A DNA stretch of 64,000 nucleotides from Yamagishiella unicocca (lineage: Eukaryota > Chlorophyta > Chlorophyceae > Chlamydomonadales > Volvocaceae). This document shows, one piece after another, positions 13,301 through 22,775 of this stretch. The notes beneath the pieces are model-generated. The model searched no databases, was not told where the DNA came from, and was given only the letters and a program-made list of their open reading frames with translations. The stretch covers positions 1 through 64,000 of the forward strand of contig BDSL01000157.1 in NCBI GenBank assembly GCA_003116995.1, in the 5' to 3' direction. Position 1 is the first letter of the stretch. Every line of letters starts with the position of its first letter. Made by a program: the position numbers and the translations under genes.

Positions 13301-14160
13301 CTCAACCGACTGCTTCCGTATTTCTGGCTCCAGGCAGGCTCCTCTGGATGTGCTCATTATTGATGTACGGCGATGGTCATGTCGCGGAAATGATGGCTCG
13401 GCGTAAGCGATGGCCCGAGACGCGGGGAATGAAGGCGGTGGCGCGGTGCAGATCGTGGCTTGGTGAAGATGATGTCCCAAGAGTAGTGGCGACGACGGTG
13501 GCGACGGACGTGATCACGCGGGCGAGGAAGCCGGCTCAGCTTGATGAAGACCATTCCACACCCAGCCACTTACCGATGCCCGAGAAAACGCAGGCCTAAC
13601 CAACGCCTCTCACTATCCTAGCGCTAGCTAGCTAGCCGTTTGATGTCCCTCGCTCCGCGTTTGGACGCGTATTCTGATACAAGCAAGTCACTCCAGCACC
13701 CGACCCCCCTGCCCACCCAAAGCCCCTCCCACCCGGAATGCTGTACAACCTTCCTGGATAACGACTCCTGGCGCAACTCCGTCTTGCTCCAGAGCGCCTC
13801 GCTGCCTTCAGAGCACCTACCACAGCGGCGACCTCAGCCGCCGCCCATCCAGCAACAACGTTGGCTTGAAGGAGAGCGGCGTCGCTAGCAGTGGTCTTGT
13901 GTGCTCACTCGCTGGATGAACGATGCCTAACGAACGTATCTTACGGCCTGTGTTGAGAAAGAGCATCGGCGCACAAGCAAAAGATGATGGTCAGGATTGC
14001 CGAACATGTGCGTGACGCGAGCAGTAGTAGGCAGGGCCGACCCAATCGGGAAGCTCCAACCCGCGCATCTGTATGTCCGAGCCCGACTACGATATACCTT
14101 ATCAAACGCCGTTCGCATCCGAGGCCACACTCGACGAGCTCCTGTTGACATTGACCTTGG
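10321..14160. repeat. 1,444-bp higher-order tandem repeat, about 2.7 copies
   Basis: Units start with tgtatgtcccagcccaac at 10321, 11765 and 13214; the third is incomplete. Units 1 and 2 differ by very few bases, for example an inserted tga near 12826. Unit 3 has a duplicated cgag near 13278 and lacks a stretch near 13880. Within each unit the tract ccacactcgacgagctcctg occurs twice, spaced alternately about 870 and 575 bp, so the unit is itself a dimer of two diverged subunits. After 14160 unit 3 departs from the others. The plus-strand 119-codon frames at 10343-10702 and 11787-12146 recur with the unit and resemble no known protein. Confidence 0.92.
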
Positions 14161-15130
14161 GCAGCTATGAACACCAAAAAAATATAGTAAGGATACCAGG
14201 TGTAGTAATCGTTGGCTGCTGTCGGTTCCTCAACCACCAGGTTGCATTATCCTCCAGCGAATTATCTGCAGGAACATTCAATAAGATGTCAAATAATCTA
14301 ATTGGTATAATTGACGAGTTGGCCAGTAAAGACCAGGGCAAACGAGGCTTACCTCTGTCGCGCCAATGAAGTGCGCCTTCCGCGCTATGGGCTTCTGTAT
14401 TGAGCTGAGCTGTTACAGCTTCGGACACCCTTATTGTTACGGAATTGCAGGATTCAGAACCTCGTGACTCGATGTCTGTTGCAAAATCCGTGCCAACGTT
14501 GGCTTGAAGGAGAGGGGCGGCGCTGCCAAACACAGTCGCTTGTTAGCGGTGCTCTTCCTCTTTCTAGCGTTCTTGTGATCAGCAAGGATAGAGGCAATTT
14601 GTTATCCTCATAGTGTAACAAATGTCGTGCTTGCTTAGTCGCCGTTTGCTGTCGTCTCAACTGCCATGAGGCAAATTTCTCTAGCGAATTATCTGCAGGA
14701 GCATTGAACAAGATGAAGGATAACTAAGTTGCAGTTATAGACGTTTGGCAAGTAATAACTAGGGCAAACGAGGCTTACCTCAGTCGCGCCTTTGTATGAA
14801 GCGAGCCTTCCACGATATGGGCTTCTGATCTTCCTAATTGAAGTTGGCAGATTCATAACCTCGTGACTCGTTGTCTGTTGCAAAAATCCGTGGCCTCGAG
14901 CAAACATCCCGTCGAGCTGTGTTTTGGATGGCGCTCAGCAGCCATGGCTGACGTTGCTTGCAAAATATACCTGTAGGATAAAAGATTCCTCAACAGTTGC
15001 GTAAAATAGGCCGCCGGGGGCCAGTTTACCTTTCGTCACAAATACAACGACAGCAGCTAATGAGCGAAGCAACAAGCATTCCACCAATACGATGGTGTAT
15101 ATACATCACATAATTGTGGAATGATACGTT
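14161..15130. repeat. Decayed subunits of the same repeat field
   Basis: Pieces of the upstream subunit recur in scrambled, diverged form: gcgaattatctgcagga near 14257 and 14688, ctcgatgtctgttgcaaaa near 14468, and cttacctc.gtcgcgcc near 14350 and 14774. Divergence rises to the right and recognisable repeat ends near 14890. From 14890 to 15130 nothing is recognised. Confidence 0.6.
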
Positions 15131-15132
15131 AA

Positions 15133-15793
15133 TCAGGCAGGCTCCAGGTTAGCTACCCCACCTTGCAGGATTGTGTCCGGAACTGATAGTCCGCGAGACA
15201 AAGTACTAGCTGCCATGACTTCCCAGAGGCGCACCATGTTAGCGATTTTGTGATGCCACGATTGATTTGGCGGCCGGCAGCTGGGCAAGGCGGAGCCATG
15301 CGGTGGAATGTTGTGGAACAGTTGTCCAAGTACTATTCGCCCACAAAAACGAGCCTCAACCAGTGATATCAAAAGCGTATGACAGGACAGAACATTAGCG
15401 ATGGTCTGCTTGACGAAGTTTATAGTAGCTGTTGTGACCCAGTAGCGACAGTACGACCGACAACCGCTTCCACTAGAAGGCAGGGGCCATAACTGCTGCC
15501 GACGAATTTGGCAATCGGCCCTTGTCACAAACTTATTAGCACCGGATCTTGCGTCAGGCTCTCGAAGTAGACGTCCCACAGCTTTTTCCTGCTCGGAACA
15601 GATCGTACGGCACCACTGGATCCTGCGTGTGAATAATTATCGAAAGTTCATCACCTTGTGGTCCATACACATACACACGCGCAACTCGAATCTTGTCTCT
15701 AGGAAGCTCTGACAATATCTTTTGAAGGAATGGTATGTAGGTGGAGACGCAGTTCTGACGAGAAGACATCCTTTTTTTAAGGTTTAGCAGCAC
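15133..15793 (-). pseudogene. Unidentified coding fragment, interrupted
   Basis: Two overlapping minus-strand frames, 15793-15554 (79 codons) and 15579-15133 (148 codons), sit end to end in different frames. The first contains a stretch (LPRDKIRVARVYVYGPQGDE) whose composition and hydrophobic spacing look like real protein rather than a chance frame. I recognise no domain. The shift between the frames could be an intron or a mutation. Its position at the edge of a repeat field would suit a decayed transposon protein, but that is inference. Confidence 0.3.
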
Positions 15794-15977
15794 TTAGAGG
15801 TCATCGAGCGTCCAAACAGGATTTAACGCGTTTGCCTGGAAAAGGTTATGAACCTTCGTTGTGGAAATGCACTTGTCAAAAAGTGGACGGCAGCGCGAGC
15901 AAATACCCTAGTGCAGCATATTGAGTATTGAGCCGATTAGCCCAGAGCTACCGCATCATAAACACTGCCGTTGTTTA

Positions 15978-16748
15978 TCAGCCAACGATCTGTTTCCTCG
16001 ATACAATCCGCGCACCGGGCATCAGCACATGTCTACCATCTAAGGTCGACGCACGCCAGATGTCATCAAATACACTGCAGCTGCCAATAAACTTGCCCAT
16101 GAACAGCTGACACCTCTTCAATGTACCTCTGTAGTAATAGCGTTTGTAACTAAGGGGTTGTTGGCTCTGGGCCGTGGGGGCCCAGATGTTATGGCCCAAC
16201 GAGAGCGTACAGGGGCAGTCCGCCATCCGGGACACCACCTCCACGGTGCTTGTGGCCTGGTTGGTGACCCGACTGAGAGCGCCCAAGCACGCTACCCGGC
16301 GACCCTCCCTTCTCGATGAAGTGCACTTTTCACACGCGCCTGCGCCACCACCGTAGGAGCTGGAGGATGACAGTTGTGTTGAAGGCGCCACCGTGGCGGG
16401 AGGAGAGGCCGCCGCCACCACAGCCACGACGCCCTGCACGCGCGCGGCGGCCGCTGCGCAGGGGCGGCGCACTAGGCTCTGAAGGCGCCGGGTGGTGGCG
16501 CCCGGCTCAGCGGGCACCCGCGTGTTGCTGCACCACAGGACCTGCGGCAGGCGGCCGGGGGGGGTCCAACGGACTTGAAGGGCGGCAGTGGCAATTGTGC
16601 CAGTGAGGGACGAGCTGGATTCCCCACCCCTTCCCCCCTGCCCCTTTCCCCCCGCCCCTTCCCATCGCGCGACCCTTACCACGGCCCACCTTCTCCCCTC
16701 CACCCCCCCATTGCCTGGCCCCGCTCCCAGCGTGCTGCTGCACCACAT
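15978..16748 (-). CDS. Hypothetical open frame, 256 codons, weak
   Basis: A long minus-strand frame ends at 15978. Its last ~75 residues (LSYKRYYYRG, GKFIGSCSVFDDIW) look protein-like and are less biased than the Ala/Gly/Ser-rich first half. That first half overlaps a duplicated segment and may not be coding. No domain is recognised. It could be the 3' exon of a gene whose upstream exons were not found, or a chance frame in GC-rich DNA. Confidence 0.22.
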   Translation of the reverse strand: MWCSSTLGAGPGNGGVEGRRWAVVRVARWEGAGGKGQGGRGGESSSSLTGTIATAALQVRWTPPGRLPQVLWCSNTRVPAEPGATTRRLQSLVRRPCAAAAARVQGVVAVVAAASPPATVAPSTQLSSSSSYGGGAGACEKCTSSRREGRRVACLGALSRVTNQATSTVEVVSRMADCPCTLSLGHNIWAPTAQSQQPLSYKRYYYRGTLKRCQLFMGKFIGSCSVFDDIWRASTLDGRHVLMPGARIVSRKQIVG

Positions 16749-16850
16749 GTCCTGCAGCGTTGGGGGAAGGGGGGGCGACGGACAGGAAGGGCGGCAGTGG
16801 CCATTGTGGTTGTGAGGGATGAGGCAAATCCCCTGACCGACTCCTTCACC
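16507..16850. repeat. Imperfect ~115-bp direct duplication
   Basis: The segment 16507-16620 recurs at about 16730-16850 with an offset of about 215-230 bp. Both copies contain gctgctgcaccaca or gttgctgcaccaca, a run of G, ggaagggcggcagtggc or tgaagggcggcagtggc, and gtgagggacgag or gtgagggatgag. The two copies have diverged substantially. C-rich low-complexity DNA lies between them. Confidence 0.55.
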
Positions 16851-18147
16851 TCGTCCCCTGCCCCCGTCCCCCTGCGCCTACGACACCTCAAGCACCGTGC
16901 CCATGGCCACGTCCACACCATCTGCCCGTATCCTATATTCCCTGCTGCGCAAAGGCTGCCCTCACGGCACGCTGGGACTACTACACCCGGTACCGCCCGG
17001 CATGGGTGTCGGCTTGGGCGGTTGGCGGGGAAGAAGTGAGGTGGAGTTGGCGGCAGCTTAAGAGTGAGCGTCATCCTGGCCGACCCACTGCTGTTTCTGC
17101 TATTTCTGCTGCTTCCGCTGCGCTGTTGCGGAGTGCAGGCAACCCGGTGTAAGACGCTGAAAGTCACTTCCGAACTCCAAAGAGGGTGGGCCAACATCTG
17201 ATGTAGGCCATCAGAGCATTCCGGTTTAGCACCTCCCCTCCCATCTATGACATGCACCCCGCCAAAAATAGTGTACACATGTGCCTGCCCCTGTGCTTGC
17301 ACCTCCGACCAGTTGCGTGCGCTCCAGGGCTACACTGTTCGCTCCGCTGCCCGCAAACAGCATACCGTGAAAGGCCCACCACAGGCGGCTGCTCCTCCTC
17401 GCCGTCGCGCTGCTGGAGGCGCAGCAGTGTGTCATATCGGCGTCCGGATCGTGGTCGTGTTCGCTGCCGGTCAACGGCCCTCGCCTTCACAGGCTTCCTC
17501 GTTGTCGGCTGCCTGCTCAAAGCAGTCGTCGGTCACACTGAGGTCGCCGTCTGCTGCATCCATGGTCGTTTTGCCCGTTCAGGCGACTTAAACCCATTCC
17601 TGGGCGCGACAACGCGGTATCTTCGGACCCTGCTCCGAAAATTGGTTTCTAAGCGGTCGTAGGGCCCTCGGACGCGGGTTAGCGCGCAGGTTTGTTTGTA
17701 GGTGAAACGGCCCGCGGGCTTCTTTGGTGTGCCTTCCGTTGCTAGGGCCCTTAACTGTTATCGTTCCCAGGGAACCATTTTCAGCGACCGGTTTTGGTGG
17801 GACCGGGCTCCCGCGCGACCTAAGTCCCGGTTGCCAGTGTATTTGGGAACTCGTTTCGCCCGCCCGCCCCTCCGTTTTGTTTTGGGCCCTGTTTAGTGTC
17901 TGGTTCGTGTTTCGCGGTTGTTGGTCGCCCGACCGGGGGGGAGTTGAGAGTTTAGGATCACTGAGAGCAGATTGGCACCGGGGCAGCGCCCAAGGGGCGT
18001 GGGCCGGCCTGCCACATCGCAGATACGAGGCCAAAGACCCGGGGGGGCCGCACACTTTCCCCCATCCCACACGTCGCCCTCTCGGCTGGTAGACGAAGGA
18101 GACAGGTGTTTTCTAGGATCGGTAGATCAGAAAGGCTTTCGTGCAAC
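16851..18147. other. No gene recognised
   Basis: Both strands carry only short overlapping frames without domain signatures. The stretch 17590-17960 is T-rich on the plus strand with many gggccc-type blocks and may be the end of an unrelated transposon, but no terminal repeats were found. The copia element is inserted at the right edge. Confidence 0.5.
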
Positions 18148-18152
18148 ATAGC
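18148..18152. repeat. Target-site duplication (left), atagc
   Basis: The five bases atagc immediately precede the 5' LTR and recur immediately after the 3' LTR. A 5-bp duplication is the normal product of copia-type integration. Confidence 0.95.
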
Positions 18153-18348
18153 TGTTATCCGATGAGGGTTTACGGTCAGACACTCTATGACCTATCGTCG
18201 TACGACCTTAGGAGTTGCTATGTGGGAGCTATCCCAGCATCAGTAACATACGTATAATGGTAGAGAGAACAATACCTATTCGCTAGGATACGTGTGTAAC
18301 AAGTCAGGAGTCGCTCTGCTCCGCCGCCATGGATATCTCCGGTTAACA
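18153..18348 (+). repeat. 5' LTR, 196 bp
   Basis: Begins TGTTATCCG and ends CGGTTAACA, giving the TG...CA ends and short inverted repeats of an LTR. It contains a TATA-like tataat at 18253-18258 and, downstream, TGTAA at 18295-18299, the polyadenylation signal used by volvocine nuclear genes. Promoter and poly(A) site therefore plausibly both lie in the LTR, as a retrotransposon needs. Confidence 0.96.
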
Positions 18349-18360
18349 GGTTATGAGCCC
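18349..18360 (+). other. Primer-binding site complementary to initiator tRNA-Met anticodon arm
   Basis: Directly after the LTR the sequence reads ggttatgagccc. Its reverse complement, gggctcataacc, is the anticodon stem-loop of eukaryotic initiator tRNA-Met with CAT in the loop. It does not match a tRNA 3' end. Drosophila copia is known to prime from an internally cleaved initiator tRNA-Met in the same way. The tRNA of this species was not available for comparison. Confidence 0.85.
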
Positions 18361-18439
18361 CGGGCGCAGAACCGAGCTGCCTGAATACCTAGAGCTGGGC
18401 TGTGGACCATAGCAGCCGGAGAAGGCCTAGGATAGGAGA

Positions 18440-21400
18440 ATGGCGGCGACAGTAGCCGACCTGACAAAGTTACTGGCATCGCATAGACTTACTGATGCCA
18501 ACTACCCAACTTGGTCGGTCAAGACCAAGAACACCCTTGTGATGGAAAACCTATGGAAAGCTGTGATAGTTCCGCCGGGAACAGTTGTCACGCCTGAGGA
18601 GAACCAGAAGGCACTGGCGGTGATTGGGAATAAGGCAGGCGATGACTACGCCGTCAAGTTGGACTCCTTCGCGCTCGCATCAGATGCGTGGGAGTACTTG
18701 AGGTTGACGTACGCAAGTCAGACAGCTGTGCGGAGGATGCAGCTGCAGCGCGAGTGGCACGCTGTTGTGAAGAGGCCAGATGAGAGCATCGCCGCTTACT
18801 TCCGTCGAGTTAACGAGTTGCACAACGAGCTGCTCACAGCAGGGCACACGTTTAATGCCGGAGAAGCTGTTGAGCATGCCATCCGCAGCCTACCAACGGA
18901 GTACGACACTGATGTGGCAATCATGTGTGCGATTAAACCTTTTCCCCCCCTGGAGGAAGTCACGTCACGGCTTATGGTGACGGAACATAAGCTGGCCTAT
19001 CGCCGGGAGAAGGAGGTACACTCGGCGGCAGCGGCATTCGGCGCGCCGCCGGGCCAGCGTGGATTGGGGCAGCGGGACTGGGCACAGCAGCGTGGTGGCA
19101 GGAGCTACGGCGGTCGAAGCCGTGGCCGCGGGAGGGGCCGCGGAAAGGCCAGCAGCGAGCGGGTTTGCTGGAAGTGCGGTAACCCGGGGCACTTCAAGCA
19201 TGAGTGCCCACAGAGGGATGATGGTGACGGCGGCGATGACTACGGTAAAGGAGACATCGGCCGCCGCAAGACCATGCAGATGGCATTCTCGGCGAGCAGC
19301 GCCGGGAGCCCGACCAGCAGCAAGTGGCTGCTGGATTCCGGGTGCGCCTGCCACATCACGAACGATGTGGGCGACCTGTGGGGAAGCAAAGGTGTGGAGG
19401 ACGGCTACGCAGTGGTGTTCGGCAATGGAAGCCCAGCAACCGTCTCCGCAAAGGGCAGCATTCACCTGGTCACCAAGGTGAACGGAACTCAGATGGAGCT
19501 GATAGCGCCCAACGTCAGCTTCGTGCCGGGCAGCGCGGTCAAGTTGCTGTCCCTGTCCATGCTGCTCAAGAATGGCTTCAAGGTCAAGTCCTGGACGCCA
19601 GCACGTGTAGTGCTGCAGAAGGATGGACAAGTGTGGCTTACCGCCACGGAGAAGAACGGGGTATACGTTCTGGATGGCTGGATTGAGAAGCCACCGGCCG
19701 CTGTTGCGGCCGTGGGCTCACAGCTGTCGGGCCGGGGATCAGGTGTGGAGCCAGCTGGCGTGCCGGTATCAGGTGCAGGAAAGGCAGCAAGCCCACAGGG
19801 GTTGGGATCCGGATCCGGTGGGAAGCCAGCAGTTGAGCCGGTGGCGGGTGCAGCGCAATCGCCGGCAGCCTCAGAGCTGCTGGCGGGAGTGCAGCTGTGG
19901 CACCGCCGCCTAGGCCACCTGGGCTTTGACAACCTTGCCGCGCTGGTGTCGCACGGCATGGTGACAGGAATTGGCGTCACAGCACGGAAGTTCCTGGAGG
20001 AACGGGAGCGGGTGTGTGAGCCGTGTGTTTTGGGCAACCAGCAGCGGAAGGCGTTTTCGCGCAGAGAGCGGGGCAGCAGCTCAACGGAGCCGTTGGAGCT
20101 GCTGCACATGGACACGTGTGGTCCACTGCCGCCAGCGCACAGCAAGGTGACCTACATTGTCACCATGCTTGATGATTACAGCAGGGCTTCGCTGGTCAGG
20201 TTGGTAAAGTTCAAGACGGAGATTCCTGGGGTGATCGAGGCAGCATTGACCAAGCTGCAGACGCAGCTGGGGTACAAGGTCCGCGAGCTGCAAACGGACC
20301 GGGGGCGTGAGTTCGTCAATGCAGAGCTTCGCAGCTTCGTGGAGAGGCAGGGGATCAAGCATGATCTGTCAGCACCCTATACGCCGCAGCAGAACGGCAG
20401 TGCTGAAAGGCTGAACCAGACGCTTCTGTCAAAGTCGCGTATTGCACTGATTGCAGCTAACCTGAGCGTGAGCTTCTGGGATGAGGCAGTGATGACAGCC
20501 AACGTATTGCGCAACCGATCTCCAAGTCGCGGGCGTAACAAGACGCCGTGGGAGCTGTTCGTGGGCAAGAAGCCCAATGTGTCGAACCTGCGGGTATTCG
20601 GGTGTATTGCGTACCCGATGATACCGCAGCATGAGCGCAACAGCAAGCTGGAGCCGGTCAGCCGCAAGGGCCAGTTCGTCGGATACGAGGATGACGGTCA
20701 GGCTTATCGCATCCTGGTTGGCCAGAAGGTGCAGGTCAGCAGGAACGTCGTGTTCGATGAGGGTGCCACTCTGACGACAGAACAGCCGATTGACGAGTCC
20801 GCCTACGATTGGCTGGGCATGATAGACTTGGACGCAGCCCCGCGCGCGAAGGCGGCGGAACAGCAGGATTCGCTTGGCGGTGCTGTGGTGGCAGATGCTG
20901 GCGGTGGTGCAGCCGCCGGCGACCCGGGTGAGTTTGAGGCCGGCGGCGGCGATCCCGCTGGCGACCCGGGCGAAGGAACTGGCGGCGGTGATGCCGCCGG
21001 TGGGGCTGGTGAAGCGGGCGGTGCAGCTGGAGCAGTTCAGCTGCGCAGGTCAGAACGCCTCAGCAAGCCAAACCCGAAGTACATTGCAGCTGTCGCCATA
21101 CACTCGGTGTGTGTAGCTGTGAAGGAAATCCAGCAGGCAGTAGTGCCGACCAAGTTCGAGGAGGCAGTAAGCGGCAAGGATGCCGATCAGTGGCGCCGTG
21201 CGATCGACTTCGAGGAGGTGTTTGCTCCGACGAGCAAGCAGACCACCTTGAGGATGCTGTTGGCGATAGTGGCAGAGAGGGACCTGGAGCTACACCAGTT
21301 GGACGTGCGGACAGCGTTTCTGCACGGTGATCTGGAAGAGACTGTGTGGATGGATCAGCCGCCGGGCTATGAGACCGGCGGCGGCAAGTGCCGGCTGCTC

Positions 21401-22474
21401 AAGTCGCTGTACGGGTTACGGCAGGCCTCAAGGGCCTGGCACACGAAGCTGAAATCAGAGCTTCGGTCCATCGGTTTCGAGGAGTCTACAGCAGACCCGG
21501 CGTTCTTCATCAAGCACGGAAAGACAGGATCGATCTTCATGGTCATTCACGTCGATGATCTGTTGTGCGCCGCTAGCAGCGTGAAGGAGCTGCAGGAGAT
21601 GAAGGCGTCGCTGGGCTCTAAGTTCAGCATCAAAGACCTGGGGGAGGCGAAGGACTACCTGGGCATGGAGATTCAACGTGATCGCCGCACGCGCACGCTT
21701 AAGCTGTCGCAGCGGCGGTACACAGAGGAGCTATTGGAGAAGTTCGGTATGGAGGCAGCAAACCCCAAGATCCTACCCCTGTCAACGGGTGTGGTGCTGT
21801 TCAGCGCCGGAGATGGAAAGGACGGGGGAAAGGAGCTGCCGTCGAGGGAGGCTTCCCTTTACCGTGAGCTCGTTGGGGGTTTGATGTACCTGGCAAACGG
21901 CACTAGGCCGGATATTGCGCAACCCGTGGGAGTGTTGACTCGTTTCATGGCGAAGCCGACGGAGAGTCACTGGGGGGTTGCGAAAGGAGTGCTGCGGTAC
22001 CTGGCTGGTACTGCTGAGTATGGGCTTTGCTTTGGAGGAAAGCGAGAGGGGCTTTTGGGGTACTGTGACGCCGATTATGCTGGCGACCTCATTACCCGCC
22101 GTTCCACCACGGGCTACGTGTTTGTTTACAACAGCGCGGCCGTGAGCTGGCAGAGTCGTTTGCAGCCGACGGTTGCGATGTCGACGGTTGAGGCGGAGTA
22201 TATGGCGGCCGCGGCGGCGGCGAAGGAAGCGCTGTGGATGCGCAAGCTCATGTCTGATGTGGGCCACCCAGAAGGCGCGGTGAAGTTCCTGGGTGACAAC
22301 CAGGGCGCGCTTAGCCTGATTCGCAATCCGGTGATCTCGAGCAGGTCCAAGCACATTGACGTGCTGCACCACTTTGTGCGTGAGCGTTCGGCACGCGGTG
22401 AGATTTTTGTTCAAGTACTGCGCGACTGCCGACATGGTGGCGGACGTGCTGACGAAGGCGGTGCCCATCGCTAA
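18440..22474 (+). CDS. Copia Gag-Pol polyprotein, 1,344 codons, damaged
   Basis: Gag (1-240) is followed by a CCHC zinc knuckle (Cys243 to Cys256), the protease active site DSG at 299-301, integrase with HRRLGH at 488-493 and Cys526/Cys529, and catalytic Asp558, Asp620 and Glu656 (35 residues between the last two). A Gly/Ala/Asp-rich linker (about 800-870) precedes reverse transcriptase, whose catalytic box reads HVDD at 1037-1040. RNase H follows, with Asp1210, Glu1251 and Asp1286. Two defects are visible. The reading passes from QWRRA (residue 921) straight into IDFEEVFAP, skipping the finger region that normally separates these motifs. Near 22409-22415 the frame shifts by one base, so the last ~21 residues are aberrant; the family's usual C-terminal reading continues in another frame to a stop at 22509-22511. 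The start is the first ATG after the primer-binding site and opens a typical copia Gag. Confidence 0.95.
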   Translation: MAATVADLTKLLASHRLTDANYPTWSVKTKNTLVMENLWKAVIVPPGTVVTPEENQKALAVIGNKAGDDYAVKLDSFALASDAWEYLRLTYASQTAVRRMQLQREWHAVVKRPDESIAAYFRRVNELHNELLTAGHTFNAGEAVEHAIRSLPTEYDTDVAIMCAIKPFPPLEEVTSRLMVTEHKLAYRREKEVHSAAAAFGAPPGQRGLGQRDWAQQRGGRSYGGRSRGRGRGRGKASSERVCWKCGNPGHFKHECPQRDDGDGGDDYGKGDIGRRKTMQMAFSASSAGSPTSSKWLLDSGCACHITNDVGDLWGSKGVEDGYAVVFGNGSPATVSAKGSIHLVTKVNGTQMELIAPNVSFVPGSAVKLLSLSMLLKNGFKVKSWTPARVVLQKDGQVWLTATEKNGVYVLDGWIEKPPAAVAAVGSQLSGRGSGVEPAGVPVSGAGKAASPQGLGSGSGGKPAVEPVAGAAQSPAASELLAGVQLWHRRLGHLGFDNLAALVSHGMVTGIGVTARKFLEERERVCEPCVLGNQQRKAFSRRERGSSSTEPLELLHMDTCGPLPPAHSKVTYIVTMLDDYSRASLVRLVKFKTEIPGVIEAALTKLQTQLGYKVRELQTDRGREFVNAELRSFVERQGIKHDLSAPYTPQQNGSAERLNQTLLSKSRIALIAANLSVSFWDEAVMTANVLRNRSPSRGRNKTPWELFVGKKPNVSNLRVFGCIAYPMIPQHERNSKLEPVSRKGQFVGYEDDGQAYRILVGQKVQVSRNVVFDEGATLTTEQPIDESAYDWLGMIDLDAAPRAKAAEQQDSLGGAVVADAGGGAAAGDPGEFEAGGGDPAGDPGEGTGGGDAAGGAGEAGGAAGAVQLRRSERLSKPNPKYIAAVAIHSVCVAVKEIQQAVVPTKFEEAVSGKDADQWRRAIDFEEVFAPTSKQTTLRMLLAIVAERDLELHQLDVRTAFLHGDLEETVWMDQPPGYETGGGKCRLLKSLYGLRQASRAWHTKLKSELRSIGFEESTADPAFFIKHGKTGSIFMVIHVDDLLCAASSVKELQEMKASLGSKFSIKDLGEAKDYLGMEIQRDRRTRTLKLSQRRYTEELLEKFGMEAANPKILPLSTGVVLFSAGDGKDGGKELPSREASLYRELVGGLMYLANGTRPDIAQPVGVLTRFMAKPTESHWGVAKGVLRYLAGTAEYGLCFGGKREGLLGYCDADYAGDLITRRSTTGYVFVYNSAAVSWQSRLQPTVAMSTVEAEYMAAAAAAKEALWMRKLMSDVGHPEGAVKFLGDNQGALSLIRNPVISSRSKHIDVLHHFVRERSARGEIFVQVLRDCRHGGGRADEGGAHR

Positions 22475-22574
22475 GTTCGTTTTCTGCCGCGAGGGCATGG
22501 GAGTGCACTGAGGTGCTTGTGCGTGTGGTCGTACGGGACATAAGGTCTCGGGTCGTGTGCGGACCGCGTGGGAG

Positions 22575-22770
22575 TGTTATCCGATGAGGGTTTACGGTCA
22601 GACACTCTATGACCTATCGTCGTACGACCTTAGGAGTTGCTATGTGGGAGCTATCCCAGCATCAGTAACATACGTATAATGGTAGAGAGAACAATACCTA
22701 TTCGCTAGGATACGTGTGTAACAAGTCAGGAGTCGCTCTGCTCCGCCGCCATGGATATCTCCGGTTAACA
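22575..22770 (+). repeat. 3' LTR, 196 bp
   Basis: Same sequence as the 5' LTR by base-by-base reading, with TGTAA at 22717-22721. It is preceded by the short purine run gtgggag, the likely polypurine tract. Confidence 0.96.
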
Positions 22771-22775
22771 ATAGC
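22771..22775. repeat. Target-site duplication (right), atagc
   Basis: Matches the five bases left of the element at 18148-18152. Confidence 0.95.

Larger units (their letters stand above)
18153..22770 (+). mobile_element. Ty1/copia LTR retrotransposon, Osser-like, 4,618 bp
   Basis: The element has two LTRs (18153-18348 and 22575-22770) that I read as identical, starting TGTTA and ending TAACA, and flanked by atagc on both sides. Next to the 5' LTR is a primer-binding site matching the anticodon arm of initiator tRNA-Met. One long frame (18440-22474) encodes Gag, protease, integrase, reverse transcriptase and RNase H in the copia order, with integrase before reverse transcriptase. The short purine-rich run gtgggag directly before the 3' LTR can serve as polypurine tract. 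Identical LTRs imply recent insertion. The polyprotein has a deletion in the reverse transcriptase and a frameshift near its end, so the copy is probably non-autonomous and was mobilised in trans, or was damaged after arrival. From memory, Osser of Volvox carteri is a copia element of similar size with LTRs near 200 bp. Confidence 0.97.

Noticed and set aside
15978..16748. Confident 256-residue gene
   Set aside because: Half of the frame is low-complexity and overlaps a duplicated segment. No domain, partner exon or promoter signal supports it, so it is listed only as weak.
18440..22474. Domesticated (host) gag-pol gene
   Set aside because: Intact LTRs, a target-site duplication and a primer-binding site show an ordinary recent insertion, and the coding frame is damaged.
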